From Catenulispora pinistramenti (GTDB lineage: Bacteria > Actinomycetota > Actinomycetes > Streptomycetales > Catenulisporaceae): 39,301 nucleotides of DNA. The stretch is taken from NCBI RefSeq assembly GCF_018274385.1, contig NZ_JAAFYZ010000084.1, positions 1 to 39,301 on the forward strand, in the 5' to 3' direction. Position 1 is the first letter of the stretch; each line of letters starts with the position of its first letter. The position numbers and the translations under genes are program-made. The notes beneath the pieces were generated by a model. The model had not been told where the DNA came from and searched no databases. It worked only from the letters and a program-made list of their open reading frames with translations. Below, piece by piece: positions 25,288 to 33,824 of this stretch.

Positions 25288-26844
25288 CTACAGGGCGGCC
25301 GCGGCCTTGGCCGCACGCTCGTGCTTGTCCAGGTTGTACAGGTAGTACGCGAACCCCACGGCGACCAGCGTGACCACCACTCCGGCGCCCGACAGGTAGG
25401 CCATGGCCTGGCCCGCGGCGTGCACCGCGTGGCCGGCGGCCACCGTCAGGTACAGCGTGCCGAGTGAGGCGATGCCGACGACCTGCGCCAGCTGCGCGTT
25501 GGTGGCCAGGGTGCCGGAGGCGTCCGCGGCTTCGGTCACCGGGACCCGCATCAGGGCCAGGGTCATCGTCGGGGCGTTGCCGATACCGACGCCGAGCCCG
25601 AAGACCATCTGGTTCAGGTAGAACCACACGCCGCCGTAGCCGCCGTCCTTGAACATCCAGATCTGCGCCGCCATGCTGGCCGCGCCGATGACCAGGCCGA
25701 TCACCGAGAACCGCCGGATCAGGTGGGCCGGGATGTTCCGCCAGAAGTAGCTCACCAGGCCGAAGGCCAGTGCGCACGGGGCGAAGGCCAGGCCGGTCTT
25801 CAGCGCGCTGAAGCCCAGGGCGCCCTGCAGGTGGATCGCGGTGGCGAACAGGTTGCCGGCGTAGACCACCATGACCAGGAAGATCAGGACCAGCGAGGGC
25901 TTCATCCCGGACATCTCCAGGATCCGGCCCGGCAGGATCGGCGAGTCACCGCGGCGCGCCACCCGGCGCTCCACGGCCAGGAACAGGACCAGCAACGGCA
26001 CGGTGGCGGCCAGCAGGACCCAGCCCCAGATCGGCCAGTGCTCGTCGTGGCCCAGCACCAGCGGCACCACCAGGGCCAGGATGGTCGGCGACAGGGTCAG
26101 CACGCCGGCCAGGTCGACCTTGTTGTTCGCCGCGCTGTTCTGCGGCTTCACCGACGGCAGGGCCCGGATCGAGGCGATCCACAGCACGATGCCGATCGGC
26201 ACGTTGACCAGGAACACCGGCCGCCACGACCAGCCGAACAGGTTCGCGGTCACCAGGACGCCGCCGAGCACCTGCCCGACCACGATCCCGGAGGCCAGCA
26301 CCGCGGTCCAGGCGCTCATCGCCTTGGCCCGGGCCTCGCCCTGGAAGGTCTGCTGGATCAGGCTCAGCACCTGCGGCAGCATCACGGCCGCGGCTATGCC
26401 CTGGATCACCCGGAAGATGATCAGCTCGCCGCTGTTCTGGGCCAGCCCGCAGGCCAGCGAGGCGATGGTGAAGCCGGCCAGCCCGGCCTTGAACAGCCGT
26501 TCGTGGCCCAGGATGCGGCCCAGCCGGGCCCCGGTCACCAGCAGCACCGCGTAGGCGATGATGTAGCCGGCGGCGACCATCTGCAGGCTGGCGCCGTTGG
26601 CGTGCAGCTTCTCGCGGATGCTCGGCAGCGCCACGTTGACGATCGAGCCGTCCAGCAGGGCCATGAAGTAGCCGACCAGCAGGGTGGCCAGGATCAGCCC
26701 CGGACGGCGAACGCCGCCCGGGGCGTCCGCAACGCCGGGCGTACGGTGGTTCGTGGCCGGGGATAAGGTCGCGGCGGCGCCCCGGGCGCCGGTGGCGGTC
26801 ACGCGGTTCGGTCCGATCTCGGACTCGCTCAAGGTCTTCGTCAC
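25288..26844 (-). CDS. DHA2-family MFS multidrug exporter
   Basis: The product (518 residues) is a 14-helix major facilitator transporter of the EmrB/QacA (DHA2) type, which expels drugs or metabolites with the proton gradient. The N-terminal 45 residues are cytoplasmic. The first helix then carries ILATLLVGYFMALLDGSIVNVALPSI, with the DHA2 motif D1 (LDGSIVNVALP). Motif A is seen in GARLGRILGHERLF, and motif C-like GIVVGQVLGGVLV in helix 5. The start is GTG at 26844; no good ribosome site is visible. The gene is divergent from the regulator at 26938, with an operator-like region between, so the regulator probably controls it. The substrate cannot be predicted. Confidence 0.9.
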   Translation of the reverse strand: MTKTLSESEIGPNRVTATGARGAAATLSPATNHRTPGVADAPGGVRRPGLILATLLVGYFMALLDGSIVNVALPSIREKLHANGASLQMVAAGYIIAYAVLLVTGARLGRILGHERLFKAGLAGFTIASLACGLAQNSGELIIFRVIQGIAAAVMLPQVLSLIQQTFQGEARAKAMSAWTAVLASGIVVGQVLGGVLVTANLFGWSWRPVFLVNVPIGIVLWIASIRALPSVKPQNSAANNKVDLAGVLTLSPTILALVVPLVLGHDEHWPIWGWVLLAATVPLLVLFLAVERRVARRGDSPILPGRILEMSGMKPSLVLIFLVMVVYAGNLFATAIHLQGALGFSALKTGLAFAPCALAFGLVSYFWRNIPAHLIRRFSVIGLVIGAASMAAQIWMFKDGGYGGVWFYLNQMVFGLGVGIGNAPTMTLALMRVPVTEAADASGTLATNAQLAQVVGIASLGTLYLTVAAGHAVHAAGQAMAYLSGAGVVVTLVAVGFAYYLYNLDKHERAAKAAAAL

Positions 26845-26846
26845 AA

Positions 26847-26922
26847 CACCAGGATCCCGTGACTCCTATGGGGGTACCAGGAGTCTAGTTATCCTATTAC
26901 TACCAGTACCTGGCACCAGGAT
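26847..26922. promoter_or_regulatory. Operator-like region between efflux pump and regulator
   Basis: The 93-nt divergent gap holds a perfect dyad GACTCCT-(11)-AGGAGTC (26861-26885) and a second dyad CCAG-TAC-CTGG (26903-26913). It also has three ACCAGGA boxes (26848-26854, 26876-26882, 26915-26921), two of them as CACCAGGAT. The region is A+T-richer than the genes around it. This is the expected binding zone for the regulator encoded at 26938. Confidence 0.55.
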
Positions 26923-26937
26923 GTCCGAGCATGCATC

Positions 26938-27927
26938 ATGGTGTTCGTGAGCATAGACCTAACCCACCCACAGGCGGCCGGCAGTCGAACACCTGGCAGG
27001 GACGCCGGCCCGCGCCGCCGCTCGGAGCTGGCCTCGTTCCTGCGCAGCCGCCGCGAGCGGCTGGACCCGGAGCAGCTGGGCATGCCGACCGGCACCCGCC
27101 GCCGCACCCCGGGCCTGCGCCGCGAGGAGGTCGCGCAGCTCGCCGGGGTGGGGGTGACCTGGTACACCTGGCTGGAGCAGGGCCGGCAGATCAACGCCAG
27201 CGTCCAGGTGCTGGACGCGGTGGCCCGCACGCTGCGGCTGGACCAGGCCGAGACCGAGCACCTGTACCGGCTGGCCGACGTCCCGGCGGTGCCGGCGGTG
27301 GTCAACTGCCGCCGGCTGGCCCCGGAGGTCCAGCAGATCCTGGACGGGCTGCGCCCGCTGCCGGCCTCGGTGGTCAACGGCCGCAGCGACATCCTGGCCT
27401 GGAACCGCTCGTTCGCCCTGCTGTTCCCGTTCATGGTGAACGCGCCGGAGGACAAGCGGAACTCGCTGTGGTCCACGTTCACCAGCCCGAAGTGCTGCCA
27501 CCCGTACGTGAACCGGGGCGACGACCTGGGCCGGATGGTCGCCAACTTCCGGGCCCGCTACGGCCGGCACGTCGGCGAGCCGGCCTGGGACGAGTTCGTG
27601 AAGCGGCTGTGCGCGGCCAGCCCGGAGTTCGCCGAGCTGTGGGCCGAGCACGGCGTGGCCGACGGCGGTGTGCACGTGAAGGTCTTCCGGCACCCGGCGC
27701 TCGGCGAGCTCAGCGTCGTGTCGACCACCTTCGACCTCGCCGCCGCCCCGGAGACCCGGATGATGGTCAGTACCCCGAACGATGAGAGCACCCGCGAGAA
27801 GTTCGAGATGCTGCGGCAGGACACCCTGCCCAAGGGCCTCACCTACCCCTGCGGCCACAGCTTCGACCCGCCGCCGGAGGCCGAGCGGGCGTCCTCGCCG
27901 GGTGCCTACACGCTGCACAAGGTCTGA
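26938..27927 (+). CDS. XRE-type regulator with MmyB-like ligand domain
   Basis: The product (329 residues) is a helix-turn-helix regulator. The N-terminal DNA-binding domain (about 28-110) contains RRRTPGLRREEVAQLAGVGV and TWYTWLEQGRQINAS, a canonical XRE pattern of this family. The rest is a PAS-like MmyB domain beginning near 130, with NGRSDILAWNRSFALLF and VFRHPALGELSVVSTTFDL. This family is large in actinomycetes and usually regulates a divergent gene; here that is the DHA2 exporter. The start is uncertain: ATG 26938 is used, but GTG 26947 would remove three residues. No Shine-Dalgarno sequence is clear. The 3' end carries tandem repeats that include the stop codon. Confidence 0.88.
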   Translation: MVFVSIDLTHPQAAGSRTPGRDAGPRRRSELASFLRSRRERLDPEQLGMPTGTRRRTPGLRREEVAQLAGVGVTWYTWLEQGRQINASVQVLDAVARTLRLDQAETEHLYRLADVPAVPAVVNCRRLAPEVQQILDGLRPLPASVVNGRSDILAWNRSFALLFPFMVNAPEDKRNSLWSTFTSPKCCHPYVNRGDDLGRMVANFRARYGRHVGEPAWDEFVKRLCAASPEFAELWAEHGVADGGVHVKVFRHPALGELSVVSTTFDLAAAPETRMMVSTPNDESTREKFEMLRQDTLPKGLTYPCGHSFDPPPEAERASSPGAYTLHKV

Positions 27928-28009
27928 GCGCAAGGTCTGAGCACCGGATCTGTGCGCAAGGTCTGACCACCGGATCTGTGCGCACGGTCTGAGCACCGGA
28001 TCTGAGCGC
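27919..28009. repeat. 26-bp tandem repeat at the regulator 3' end
   Basis: A 13-nt partial copy (27919-27931) is followed by three units of 26 bp (27932-27957, 27958-27983, 27984-28009), each beginning A(A/C)GGTCTGA and containing CACCGGATCTG. The partial copy includes the last codons and TGA stop of the regulator (AAGGTCTGA). Each further unit therefore carries a copy of the gene end. Units differ at a few bases. Confidence 0.85.
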
Positions 28010-28045
28010 TGCCGCCTGGTCACGGCGCGTGCCGTCTCGCACGAC

Positions 28046-28060
28046 GGGACGGGCCGTCCC
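28046..28060. terminator. Hairpin before aroH
   Basis: GGGACGG-G-CCGTCCC is a perfect inverted repeat between the regulator repeats and the aroH promoter. It could end transcription of the regulator. The loop of one base means the inner pairs must open; no T tract follows. Confidence 0.35.
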
Positions 28061-28088
28061 GCCGCGCGACGGGCCCGGCGGTGATCAG

Positions 28089-28094
28089 TAGGGT
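28089..28094 (+). promoter_or_regulatory. -10 element TAGGGT before aroH
   Basis: TAGGGT ends 6 nt before the ATG at 28101. The helY and tyrA starts have the identical hexamer at the identical distance. Confidence 0.5.
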
Positions 28095-28100
28095 GGTCGC

Positions 28101-28463
28101 ATGGCAGTCCGGGCGGTACGAGGCGCGATCCAGTTGGACCACGATGACCGGGACCACCTGTTGGCGGGGGTCACCGAACTGGTCAAGCAGGTGTTGGAGC
28201 AGAACGGCTTCGCCGTCGAGGACCTGATCAGCATGCTGTTCACGGCCACTCCCGACCTGCACAGCGAGTTCCCGGCGGTGGCGGCGCGCGAGCTGGGCAT
28301 CGTCGACGTGCCCCTGATGTGCGCGCAGGAGATCGACGTGACCGGCGCGATGCCGCGCGTGGTCCGGCTGCTGGCGCACGTGGAGACGCTGCGCGGCAGG
28401 CACGAGATCCAGCACGTCTACCTCGGCGGGGCTGCGGCGCTGCGCAGGGACATCGCTCAGTAG
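28101..28463 (+). CDS. aroH: Chorismate mutase, AroH type
   Basis: The product (120 residues) is the monofunctional trimeric AroH-type chorismate mutase that converts chorismate to prephenate, the first step of the phenylalanine/tyrosine branch. Residues equivalent to the B. subtilis active site are visible: Arg-7 (VRGAI), Cys-74 and Glu-77 (CAQEID), Arg-89 (RVVRLL) and Tyr-107 (QHVYLGG). The length is normal. The gene is followed 30 nt later by tyrA, which uses prephenate, though tyrA has its own -10 element. In Streptomyces the same two genes follow the scpAB-rluB block. Here the efflux pump and regulator are inserted between them. Confidence 0.95.
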   Translation: MAVRAVRGAIQLDHDDRDHLLAGVTELVKQVLEQNGFAVEDLISMLFTATPDLHSEFPAVAARELGIVDVPLMCAQEIDVTGAMPRVVRLLAHVETLRGRHEIQHVYLGGAAALRRDIAQ

Positions 28464-28481
28464 GCCCGAGCGGGGAGCCGA

Positions 28482-28487
28482 TAGGGT
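28482..28487 (+). promoter_or_regulatory. -10 element TAGGGT before tyrA
   Basis: TAGGGT ends 6 nt before the ATG at 28494. A tyrA transcript could therefore be independent of aroH and leaderless. Confidence 0.5.
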
Positions 28488-28493
28488 TTCCCC

Positions 28494-29579
28494 ATGCGTT
28501 CCGCCCTGGTCGTCGGCACCGGTCTCATCGGCACCTCCATCGCTTTGGCGTTGTCCCGCCGCGGGATAGAGGTGTATCTGCGCGACGCCGACGAGTCCGC
28601 GGTGCGCACCGCGGCGTCCCTGGGCGCCGGCCGCACCGGCCAGCCGCCGCAGGCGGTGGACCTCGGCATCCTGGCCGTGCCGCCGGCCCGGATCGGCGTG
28701 ATGCTGGCCGAGGCGCAGCGCGAGGACTGGGCCCGGGTATACACCGACGTCGGCTCGGTCAAGGCGCTGGTGCACGGCGCCGCCGAGGACGCCGGCGCCG
28801 ACCTGAGCCGGTTCATCGGCGGCCACCCGCTGGCCGGCCGCGAGCGCTCCGGCCCGCTGGCCGCGCGCGCGGACCTGTTCGAGGGCCGTCCCTGGGTGCT
28901 GACACCCGGCCCGACCACCTCCCGCGACGCCCTGAACCAGGCCCTGGAGCTGGTCTCGCTGTGCGGCGCGGTGCCGGTGGTGATGGACACCGACGAGCAC
29001 GACCACGCCGTCGCCCTGATCTCGCACGCCCCGCACCTGGTGGCCGCGCTGATGGCGGCCCGGCTGGAGAACGCCCGCGAGGAGTCGGTGCGCATCTCCG
29101 GTACCGGTATCCGGGACCTGACCCGCATCGCCGGCGGCGCCCCGGAGCTGTGGGAGGACATCCTGTCGGCCAACGCCCCGGCGATCGCCGAGGTCCTGGC
29201 CGCCTACGCCGAGGATCTGCGGGCCGCCGTCGACGCGCTGCACGCGGTCGGCGGGGACGACGCCGAGGCCGCCAAGCGCGGCGCCGCCGACCTGGCCGAC
29301 CTGCTGCGGCGCGGCAACACCGGGCACGCGCGCATCCCCGGCAAGCACGGAGCGGCTCCGGCCTCTTACACCGGGGTGCCGGTGCTGATCTCCGACCGGC
29401 CCGGCGAGCTGGCGCGGCTGTTCGCGGCGGCCGGCAGCGTCGGGGTGAACATCGAGGACGTGCGGATCGACCACTCGCCGGGGCGCGAGGCCGGTCTGGT
29501 GGAGCTGATGGTGGACCCGACCGTGGCCGATCGGCTGGCCACGGACCTGGCCGCCGCCGGCTGGACCGTCCAGTCCTGA
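28494..29579 (+). CDS. tyrA: Prephenate dehydrogenase with ACT domain
   Basis: The product (361 residues) oxidatively decarboxylates prephenate (or arogenate) in tyrosine synthesis using NAD(P). The Rossmann motif GTGLIG is at residues 8-13. GGHPLAGRERSG and DTDEHDHAVALISHAPH (with the catalytic histidine region) follow, and the helical dimerisation domain carries GTGIRDLTRIAGGAPELWEDI. A C-terminal ACT domain (about 295-361, GVPVLISDRPGELARLF and VNIEDVRIDHSPG) suggests feedback control by an amino acid, typically tyrosine. The cytidylate kinase and der genes that follow tyrA in many actinomycetes are missing here; the next gene is sbcD, 112 nt downstream across a G+C-rich gap without other features. 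Confidence 0.93.
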   Translation: MRSALVVGTGLIGTSIALALSRRGIEVYLRDADESAVRTAASLGAGRTGQPPQAVDLGILAVPPARIGVMLAEAQREDWARVYTDVGSVKALVHGAAEDAGADLSRFIGGHPLAGRERSGPLAARADLFEGRPWVLTPGPTTSRDALNQALELVSLCGAVPVVMDTDEHDHAVALISHAPHLVAALMAARLENAREESVRISGTGIRDLTRIAGGAPELWEDILSANAPAIAEVLAAYAEDLRAAVDALHAVGGDDAEAAKRGAADLADLLRRGNTGHARIPGKHGAAPASYTGVPVLISDRPGELARLFAAAGSVGVNIEDVRIDHSPGREAGLVELMVDPTVADRLATDLAAAGWTVQS

Positions 29580-29677
29580 CTCGGCCCGTCTGGTCCGAGC
29601 CGGCTCCGGCGCGTCCTGGCTCCGGCCTGACTCGGGCCCGACTCGGGGTTCCGGTCCGGGCTGACGGTCCCACCGTC

Positions 29678-29683
29678 TACGGT
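29678..29683 (+). promoter_or_regulatory. -10 element TACGGT before sbcD
   Basis: TACGGT ends 8 nt before the ATG at 29692, which lacks a ribosome site. The three overlapping genes sbcD, sbcC and the DUF445 gene may be transcribed from here. Confidence 0.4.
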
Positions 29684-29691
29684 TGACTTCC

Positions 29692-30852
29692 ATGCGATTC
29701 CTGCACACCGCCGACTGGCAGCTCGGTATGAGCCGCCGGTTCCTGGACCCCGAACGCCAGGGCCAGTTCGACGCCGCCCGGCGCGACGTGCTCGGCACCC
29801 TGGGCCGGCTGGCGGTGTCCGAGGGCTGCGAAGCGGTGGTGGTCGGCGGGGACGTGTTCGAGACGAACAACGAATCGGCGCGCACAGTACGGCAGGCCAT
29901 GGAGAAGCTGCGCGACCTGCCGCTGAAGGTGTTCCTGCTGCCGGGCAACCACGATCCGCTGAACGCGGCGTCGATCTGGGACTCGCCGAAGTTCCGCGAC
30001 GCCTGCCCGGACAACGTGCTGGTGCTGCGCGACGGGCAGCCGGTGCGGGTGCGGCCCGGTTTCGAGGTGGTCGGGGCGCCGTGGCGCTCGAAGCGGCCGA
30101 CCTCGGACCTGCTCGGCGACCTGCTGACCGCCCTGGACCCGGCGCCGCCGGGCGTGCTGCGGGTCGCGGTCGGCCACGGGGCGGTGGACGCGGTCGCGCC
30201 GCAGGCCGACCCGGTGGCGCTGATCCGCATCGCCGGCGTCCGCGCGGCGCTGGAGGCGGGCAAGGCCCACTACGTCGCGCTCGGTGACCGGCATTCGACC
30301 ACTGAGGTGACGCCCCGGGTGTGGTACTCCGGCGCCCCGGAGCCGACCGACTTCGACGAGGTGGACGCCGGCAACGTGCTGATCGTCGAGCTGGACGAGG
30401 CCGATCCCGCGGCCCCGCCGACCGTGACCCGGCACCGGGTCGGCACCTGGCGCTTCGAGCCGGTGACGGTCGAGGTGGCCGGCGCGGCCGACGTCGCGGC
30501 GCTGCGGGCCCGGCTGGCCGCGATGCCGGACAAGGACCGCACGGTGCTGAACTTCGCGCTGCGCGGGACGCTGTCGGTCGCCGAGAAGGAGGCGCTGGAC
30601 GCGGTGCGTGAGGAGGCCGCCGACCTGTTCGCGGGCTCGCGCGACTCCTCCAGCCGCACCGATCTGGCGATCCGGCCCGCCGACGACGACTTCGACGCCC
30701 TCGGCCTGACCGGCTTCGCCGCCCGGACCCTGGACGACCTGCGGGAGCTGGCCGCGGGCGGGGACGAGGCCGCCGCGCGGCAGGCTTCGGACGCGCTGGG
30801 GCTGCTGGTGCGCCTGACGGGTTCGGGCGCTACCTCCAGGAGGGCCTCGTGA
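29692..30852 (+). CDS. sbcD: Mre11/SbcD-like DNA exonuclease
   Basis: The product (386 residues) is the calcineurin-type nuclease of an Mre11-Rad50 (SbcCD) pair that processes DNA ends and hairpins. Metal-ligand motifs are seen: HTADWQLG (Asp-8), VVGGDVFE, LPGNHDP, VGHG and LGDRHST. The usual histidine two residues after Asp-8 (DxH) is Gln-10 here, a substitution that may define a subfamily. Its effect on nuclease metal binding is not known. The ATG at 29692 is preferred to the TTG at 29683, as MRFLHTADW is the family start. The GTG of sbcC overlaps the TGA (GTGA), so the two subunits are made together. Confidence 0.88.
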   Translation: MRFLHTADWQLGMSRRFLDPERQGQFDAARRDVLGTLGRLAVSEGCEAVVVGGDVFETNNESARTVRQAMEKLRDLPLKVFLLPGNHDPLNAASIWDSPKFRDACPDNVLVLRDGQPVRVRPGFEVVGAPWRSKRPTSDLLGDLLTALDPAPPGVLRVAVGHGAVDAVAPQADPVALIRIAGVRAALEAGKAHYVALGDRHSTTEVTPRVWYSGAPEPTDFDEVDAGNVLIVELDEADPAAPPTVTRHRVGTWRFEPVTVEVAGAADVAALRARLAAMPDKDRTVLNFALRGTLSVAEKEALDAVREEAADLFAGSRDSSSRTDLAIRPADDDFDALGLTGFAARTLDDLRELAAGGDEAAARQASDALGLLVRLTGSGATSRRAS

Positions 30853-33824
30853 GGCTGCTGCGGATCCGGCTGACGAACTTCCGCGGCGTCGCCGACCGGG
30901 AGCTGACGTTCGCCGAGCACGGCGTGACCGTGGTCGAGGGGCCGAACGAGTCCGGCAAGAGCAGCACCATCGAGGCCTTCGGCCTGCTGCTGGACGAACT
31001 GGACTCCTCCCGCAAGGAAGCGGTCCGCGCGGTCAAGCCCCGGCACAGCGACGCCTCGCCGGAGGCCGAGGCGGAGTTCCGCGTCGGCGGCTACCACCTC
31101 CTCTACCGCAAGCGCTGGCTGCGTCCGCTGACCGAGCTGCGGATCCTGGCGCCGGCCCCGGAGACGCTGACCGGCCGCGAGGCCCACGAGCGGGTCCTGG
31201 CGATCTTGAACCAGGCCACCGACTACGACCTGTTCAAAGCCCTGCGGGTGCTCCAGGACAAGCCCTTCGACGTCGACCGCATCGCCGGCAGCGCCTCCCT
31301 GCGCGCCGCCCTGGACGCGGCGGCCGGCGGCGCGGGCCCCGGTGACGGCTCCGAAGACACCCTGGTCCAGCGGGTCGAGAAGGAGTTCACCCGCTACTTC
31401 ACCCCCAGGAACCACCAGCCGACCGGCGAATACCGCACCGCCCTGGACGCCCACACGGCCGCCACCGCCGAAGCCACGGACCTGGCCGCCACCCTCGCGC
31501 GCGTCGAAGCCGACACCGAGCGGCACGGCGAGGTCACGGCACGCCTGGCGGACTTGCAGCAGCGGCTCCTGGCCGACCGCGGCGACCTGGAGCAACTGGG
31601 CCAGCGCGCCAAGAACGTGGAAACGCTGCGCACCCGCCGAGACGGCGCCGACGCCCTGGTCGAGCGCGCCTCGCGCGACGCGGACCTGGCGGCGGCCGCG
31701 TGGACGGCGCGCCAGGCGCTGGTGCGGGGCATGAGCGACTACGAGGGCGAACTCACCACCCTGCGCGACCAGATCGCCGCCCACGCCGAACTCCGCGCGG
31801 ACGCCGACACCCGCCGCACCGGCGCCCAGGCCATGCACCAGAGCGCGGACGAGGCGCACCGCCTGGCTCTGCGCGGCTACCAGGCGGCGGACGCGGACTA
31901 CCGCTGGATGCGCGACGCGCACGAGCTGGAGCGCGTCCGCGCCGACCGCGAAGCGCTGGCGGAAGCGGACCGCGAGGTCGAGGCGGCCGCGGCGGAGAGC
32001 GCGGCGACGGAGATCGACGACCGCGCGGTCGACGCGATCGACCAGGCCGACCGAAGCGTGCGCGACGCGCGGACCACGATCGAGGTGGCTGCCGCGACCG
32101 TGCGCGTGGAGCGGCTGGGCGGCGCGGTGGTGACGGTGACGGAGGCGCGGGGCGCCGTGCCTGAGGCCCGCGATGGCCTTGAAGCTTCGCAGGCGGCTGC
32201 GATGCCAAGCCTGCCGCTGAGTGAGTCGAGCGCCGCGCCGGCTGGCTCAGCCGACTCGCAAGCTGGCCTGAGCGCTGCCGACTCGCTTACCGCTGGGCCT
32301 GCCACTGCCGCGAGCGCCGCCGCCATCCCCGAAGCCCGCGCCGGTGCGGCCACCACTATCGCGACCACCACCATCGCGACCACCCCGGATCTCGCCGCAC
32401 CCCTGATCCGCCGCATCACCGACCCGCTGGTCATCGAGGCCGAGGGCATCCTGCGCATCACCCTCGCCCCCGGCGCCAGCGAGCGCGAGCTCCGCGCGAA
32501 GCTCGATGCCGCCGAGTCCGCACTCGTCGCCCTGTGCCACCAGACCGGCGTGCGCGACCTCGCCGCCGCCCGCATCCGGCAGCAGCGCCATGTCGAGGCG
32601 CGCGCCGCCTTGGTGGCAGCTGAGTCCGCGCGCAAGAGGCTGAGCAAGGACCCTGCCGCGCTCGCCGATGAGCAGGCCCGCCTCGAAGCCCGCATCGCCG
32701 ATCACCTCGATCGCCGCGACGGCTCCGTCCTCCCGCCCGCCGATCGCGATGAGGCCGAGACCGTCGCCGAGCACCGGCGCGCCGAGTCGGAGGAGACCGC
32801 CGCCAACCTCGACCGCGTCGCCGACGCCCTCCGCTCCGCCGAGGCCCGGGCCAACGAGCTCGTCGCCGAGGCGCAGAAGCTCGCGGGCCGGGCCGAGCAC
32901 CTCGCCGCCGAGCACGAGGCGGCCCGAGTGCGCCTGGCCGAGGCCCGTGCCGCCGCCGAGGATCAGGTCATCGAGCAGCGGGACGCCGACGCGGCCAAGG
33001 CCCTCGCAGCCGCCGTGCAGGACCGCGCCGCCCACGACGCCGCCTACCGCGAGGCCGAGCCCGATCAGGTCGCGCTGCTGCTCGGCAACGCGCGGGACGT
33101 GGTCGGGCGCACCGAGTCCGAGATCGCCGAGGCGCGGGCCGAGTTGCAGCACCTGGCCGGGCGGCTCGACACCGTGGGGGACGACCTCGCCGACCGGCAC
33201 CGGGAGGCCGAGGCGCGCCGGGACGCCGCCGAGCGGGAGAAGGACTCCGTCACCGCGCGTGCCGAGGCGGCGCGGCTGCTGCGCGACACCCTCCTGCGCC
33301 GTCGGGACGAGGCCACGCGCGCCTATCAGGGCCCGTTCAAGGAGCAGGTCGAGCGCTTCGGGCGGCTGGTGTTCGGGGCGTCGTTCGGGGTCACCGTGGA
33401 CGCCGACCTGCGGGTGGCCGCCCGCACGCTCGACGGCCGCACCGACCCCTACGCCGAGCTCTCGACCGGCGCGCGTGAGGCGGTGGCGATGTGTGTGCGG
33501 CTGGCGTGCGCGGCGCTGGTCGGGCCGGACGGCGGGGTGCCGGTGATCATCGATGACGCGCTCGGCGCGGCCGACCCGGGACGGCGCCGGATGCTCGGCG
33601 CGCTGCTGGCCCACGCCGGAAGCCCGGCCGGTGCCAGTGCCGGTGCCGCGGTAGTCGCCGGAGCCGCTGATGCCGCCAGCGCTGCCGCCGCTCCCGAAAC
33701 GCCGCCCGAACCCACCCAAATCATCGTTTTCACCTGCGACCCCGACCGCTACCGTGCCGTCGGCTCGGCGCAAGTCCGCTCGCTGGGCCACAATAACGAT
33801 CGTGACGAAAGCCCGGCCTCCTGA
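30849..33824 (+). CDS. sbcC: Rad50/SbcC-like SMC-family ATPase
   Basis: The product (991 residues) is the ATPase arm of the SbcCD-type complex. The N-terminal ATP-binding half has RLTNFRGV and Walker A GPNESGKSS (31-39). Two long Ala/Arg/Glu-rich coiled-coil regions follow, then the C-terminal signature ELSTGAREAV (about 870) and Walker B VIIDDALGAAD (about 900; Asp-Asp instead of the common Asp-Glu). The middle (about 449-516) is Ala/Ser/Thr-rich, with a TTIATTTIATT run. It is followed by a short folded-looking segment (ILRITLAPGASERELRAKL). No CxxC zinc hook is present. The GTG at 30849 has AGGAGGG 4 nt upstream and overlaps the sbcD stop. A YhaN-like subfamily is possible. Confidence 0.88.
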   Translation: MRLLRIRLTNFRGVADRELTFAEHGVTVVEGPNESGKSSTIEAFGLLLDELDSSRKEAVRAVKPRHSDASPEAEAEFRVGGYHLLYRKRWLRPLTELRILAPAPETLTGREAHERVLAILNQATDYDLFKALRVLQDKPFDVDRIAGSASLRAALDAAAGGAGPGDGSEDTLVQRVEKEFTRYFTPRNHQPTGEYRTALDAHTAATAEATDLAATLARVEADTERHGEVTARLADLQQRLLADRGDLEQLGQRAKNVETLRTRRDGADALVERASRDADLAAAAWTARQALVRGMSDYEGELTTLRDQIAAHAELRADADTRRTGAQAMHQSADEAHRLALRGYQAADADYRWMRDAHELERVRADREALAEADREVEAAAAESAATEIDDRAVDAIDQADRSVRDARTTIEVAAATVRVERLGGAVVTVTEARGAVPEARDGLEASQAAAMPSLPLSESSAAPAGSADSQAGLSAADSLTAGPATAASAAAIPEARAGAATTIATTTIATTPDLAAPLIRRITDPLVIEAEGILRITLAPGASERELRAKLDAAESALVALCHQTGVRDLAAARIRQQRHVEARAALVAAESARKRLSKDPAALADEQARLEARIADHLDRRDGSVLPPADRDEAETVAEHRRAESEETAANLDRVADALRSAEARANELVAEAQKLAGRAEHLAAEHEAARVRLAEARAAAEDQVIEQRDADAAKALAAAVQDRAAHDAAYREAEPDQVALLLGNARDVVGRTESEIAEARAELQHLAGRLDTVGDDLADRHREAEARRDAAEREKDSVTARAEAARLLRDTLLRRRDEATRAYQGPFKEQVERFGRLVFGASFGVTVDADLRVAARTLDGRTDPYAELSTGAREAVAMCVRLACAALVGPDGGVPVIIDDALGAADPGRRRMLGALLAHAGSPAGASAGAAVVAGAADAASAAAAPETPPEPTQIIVFTCDPDRYRAVGSAQVRSLGHNNDRDESPAS

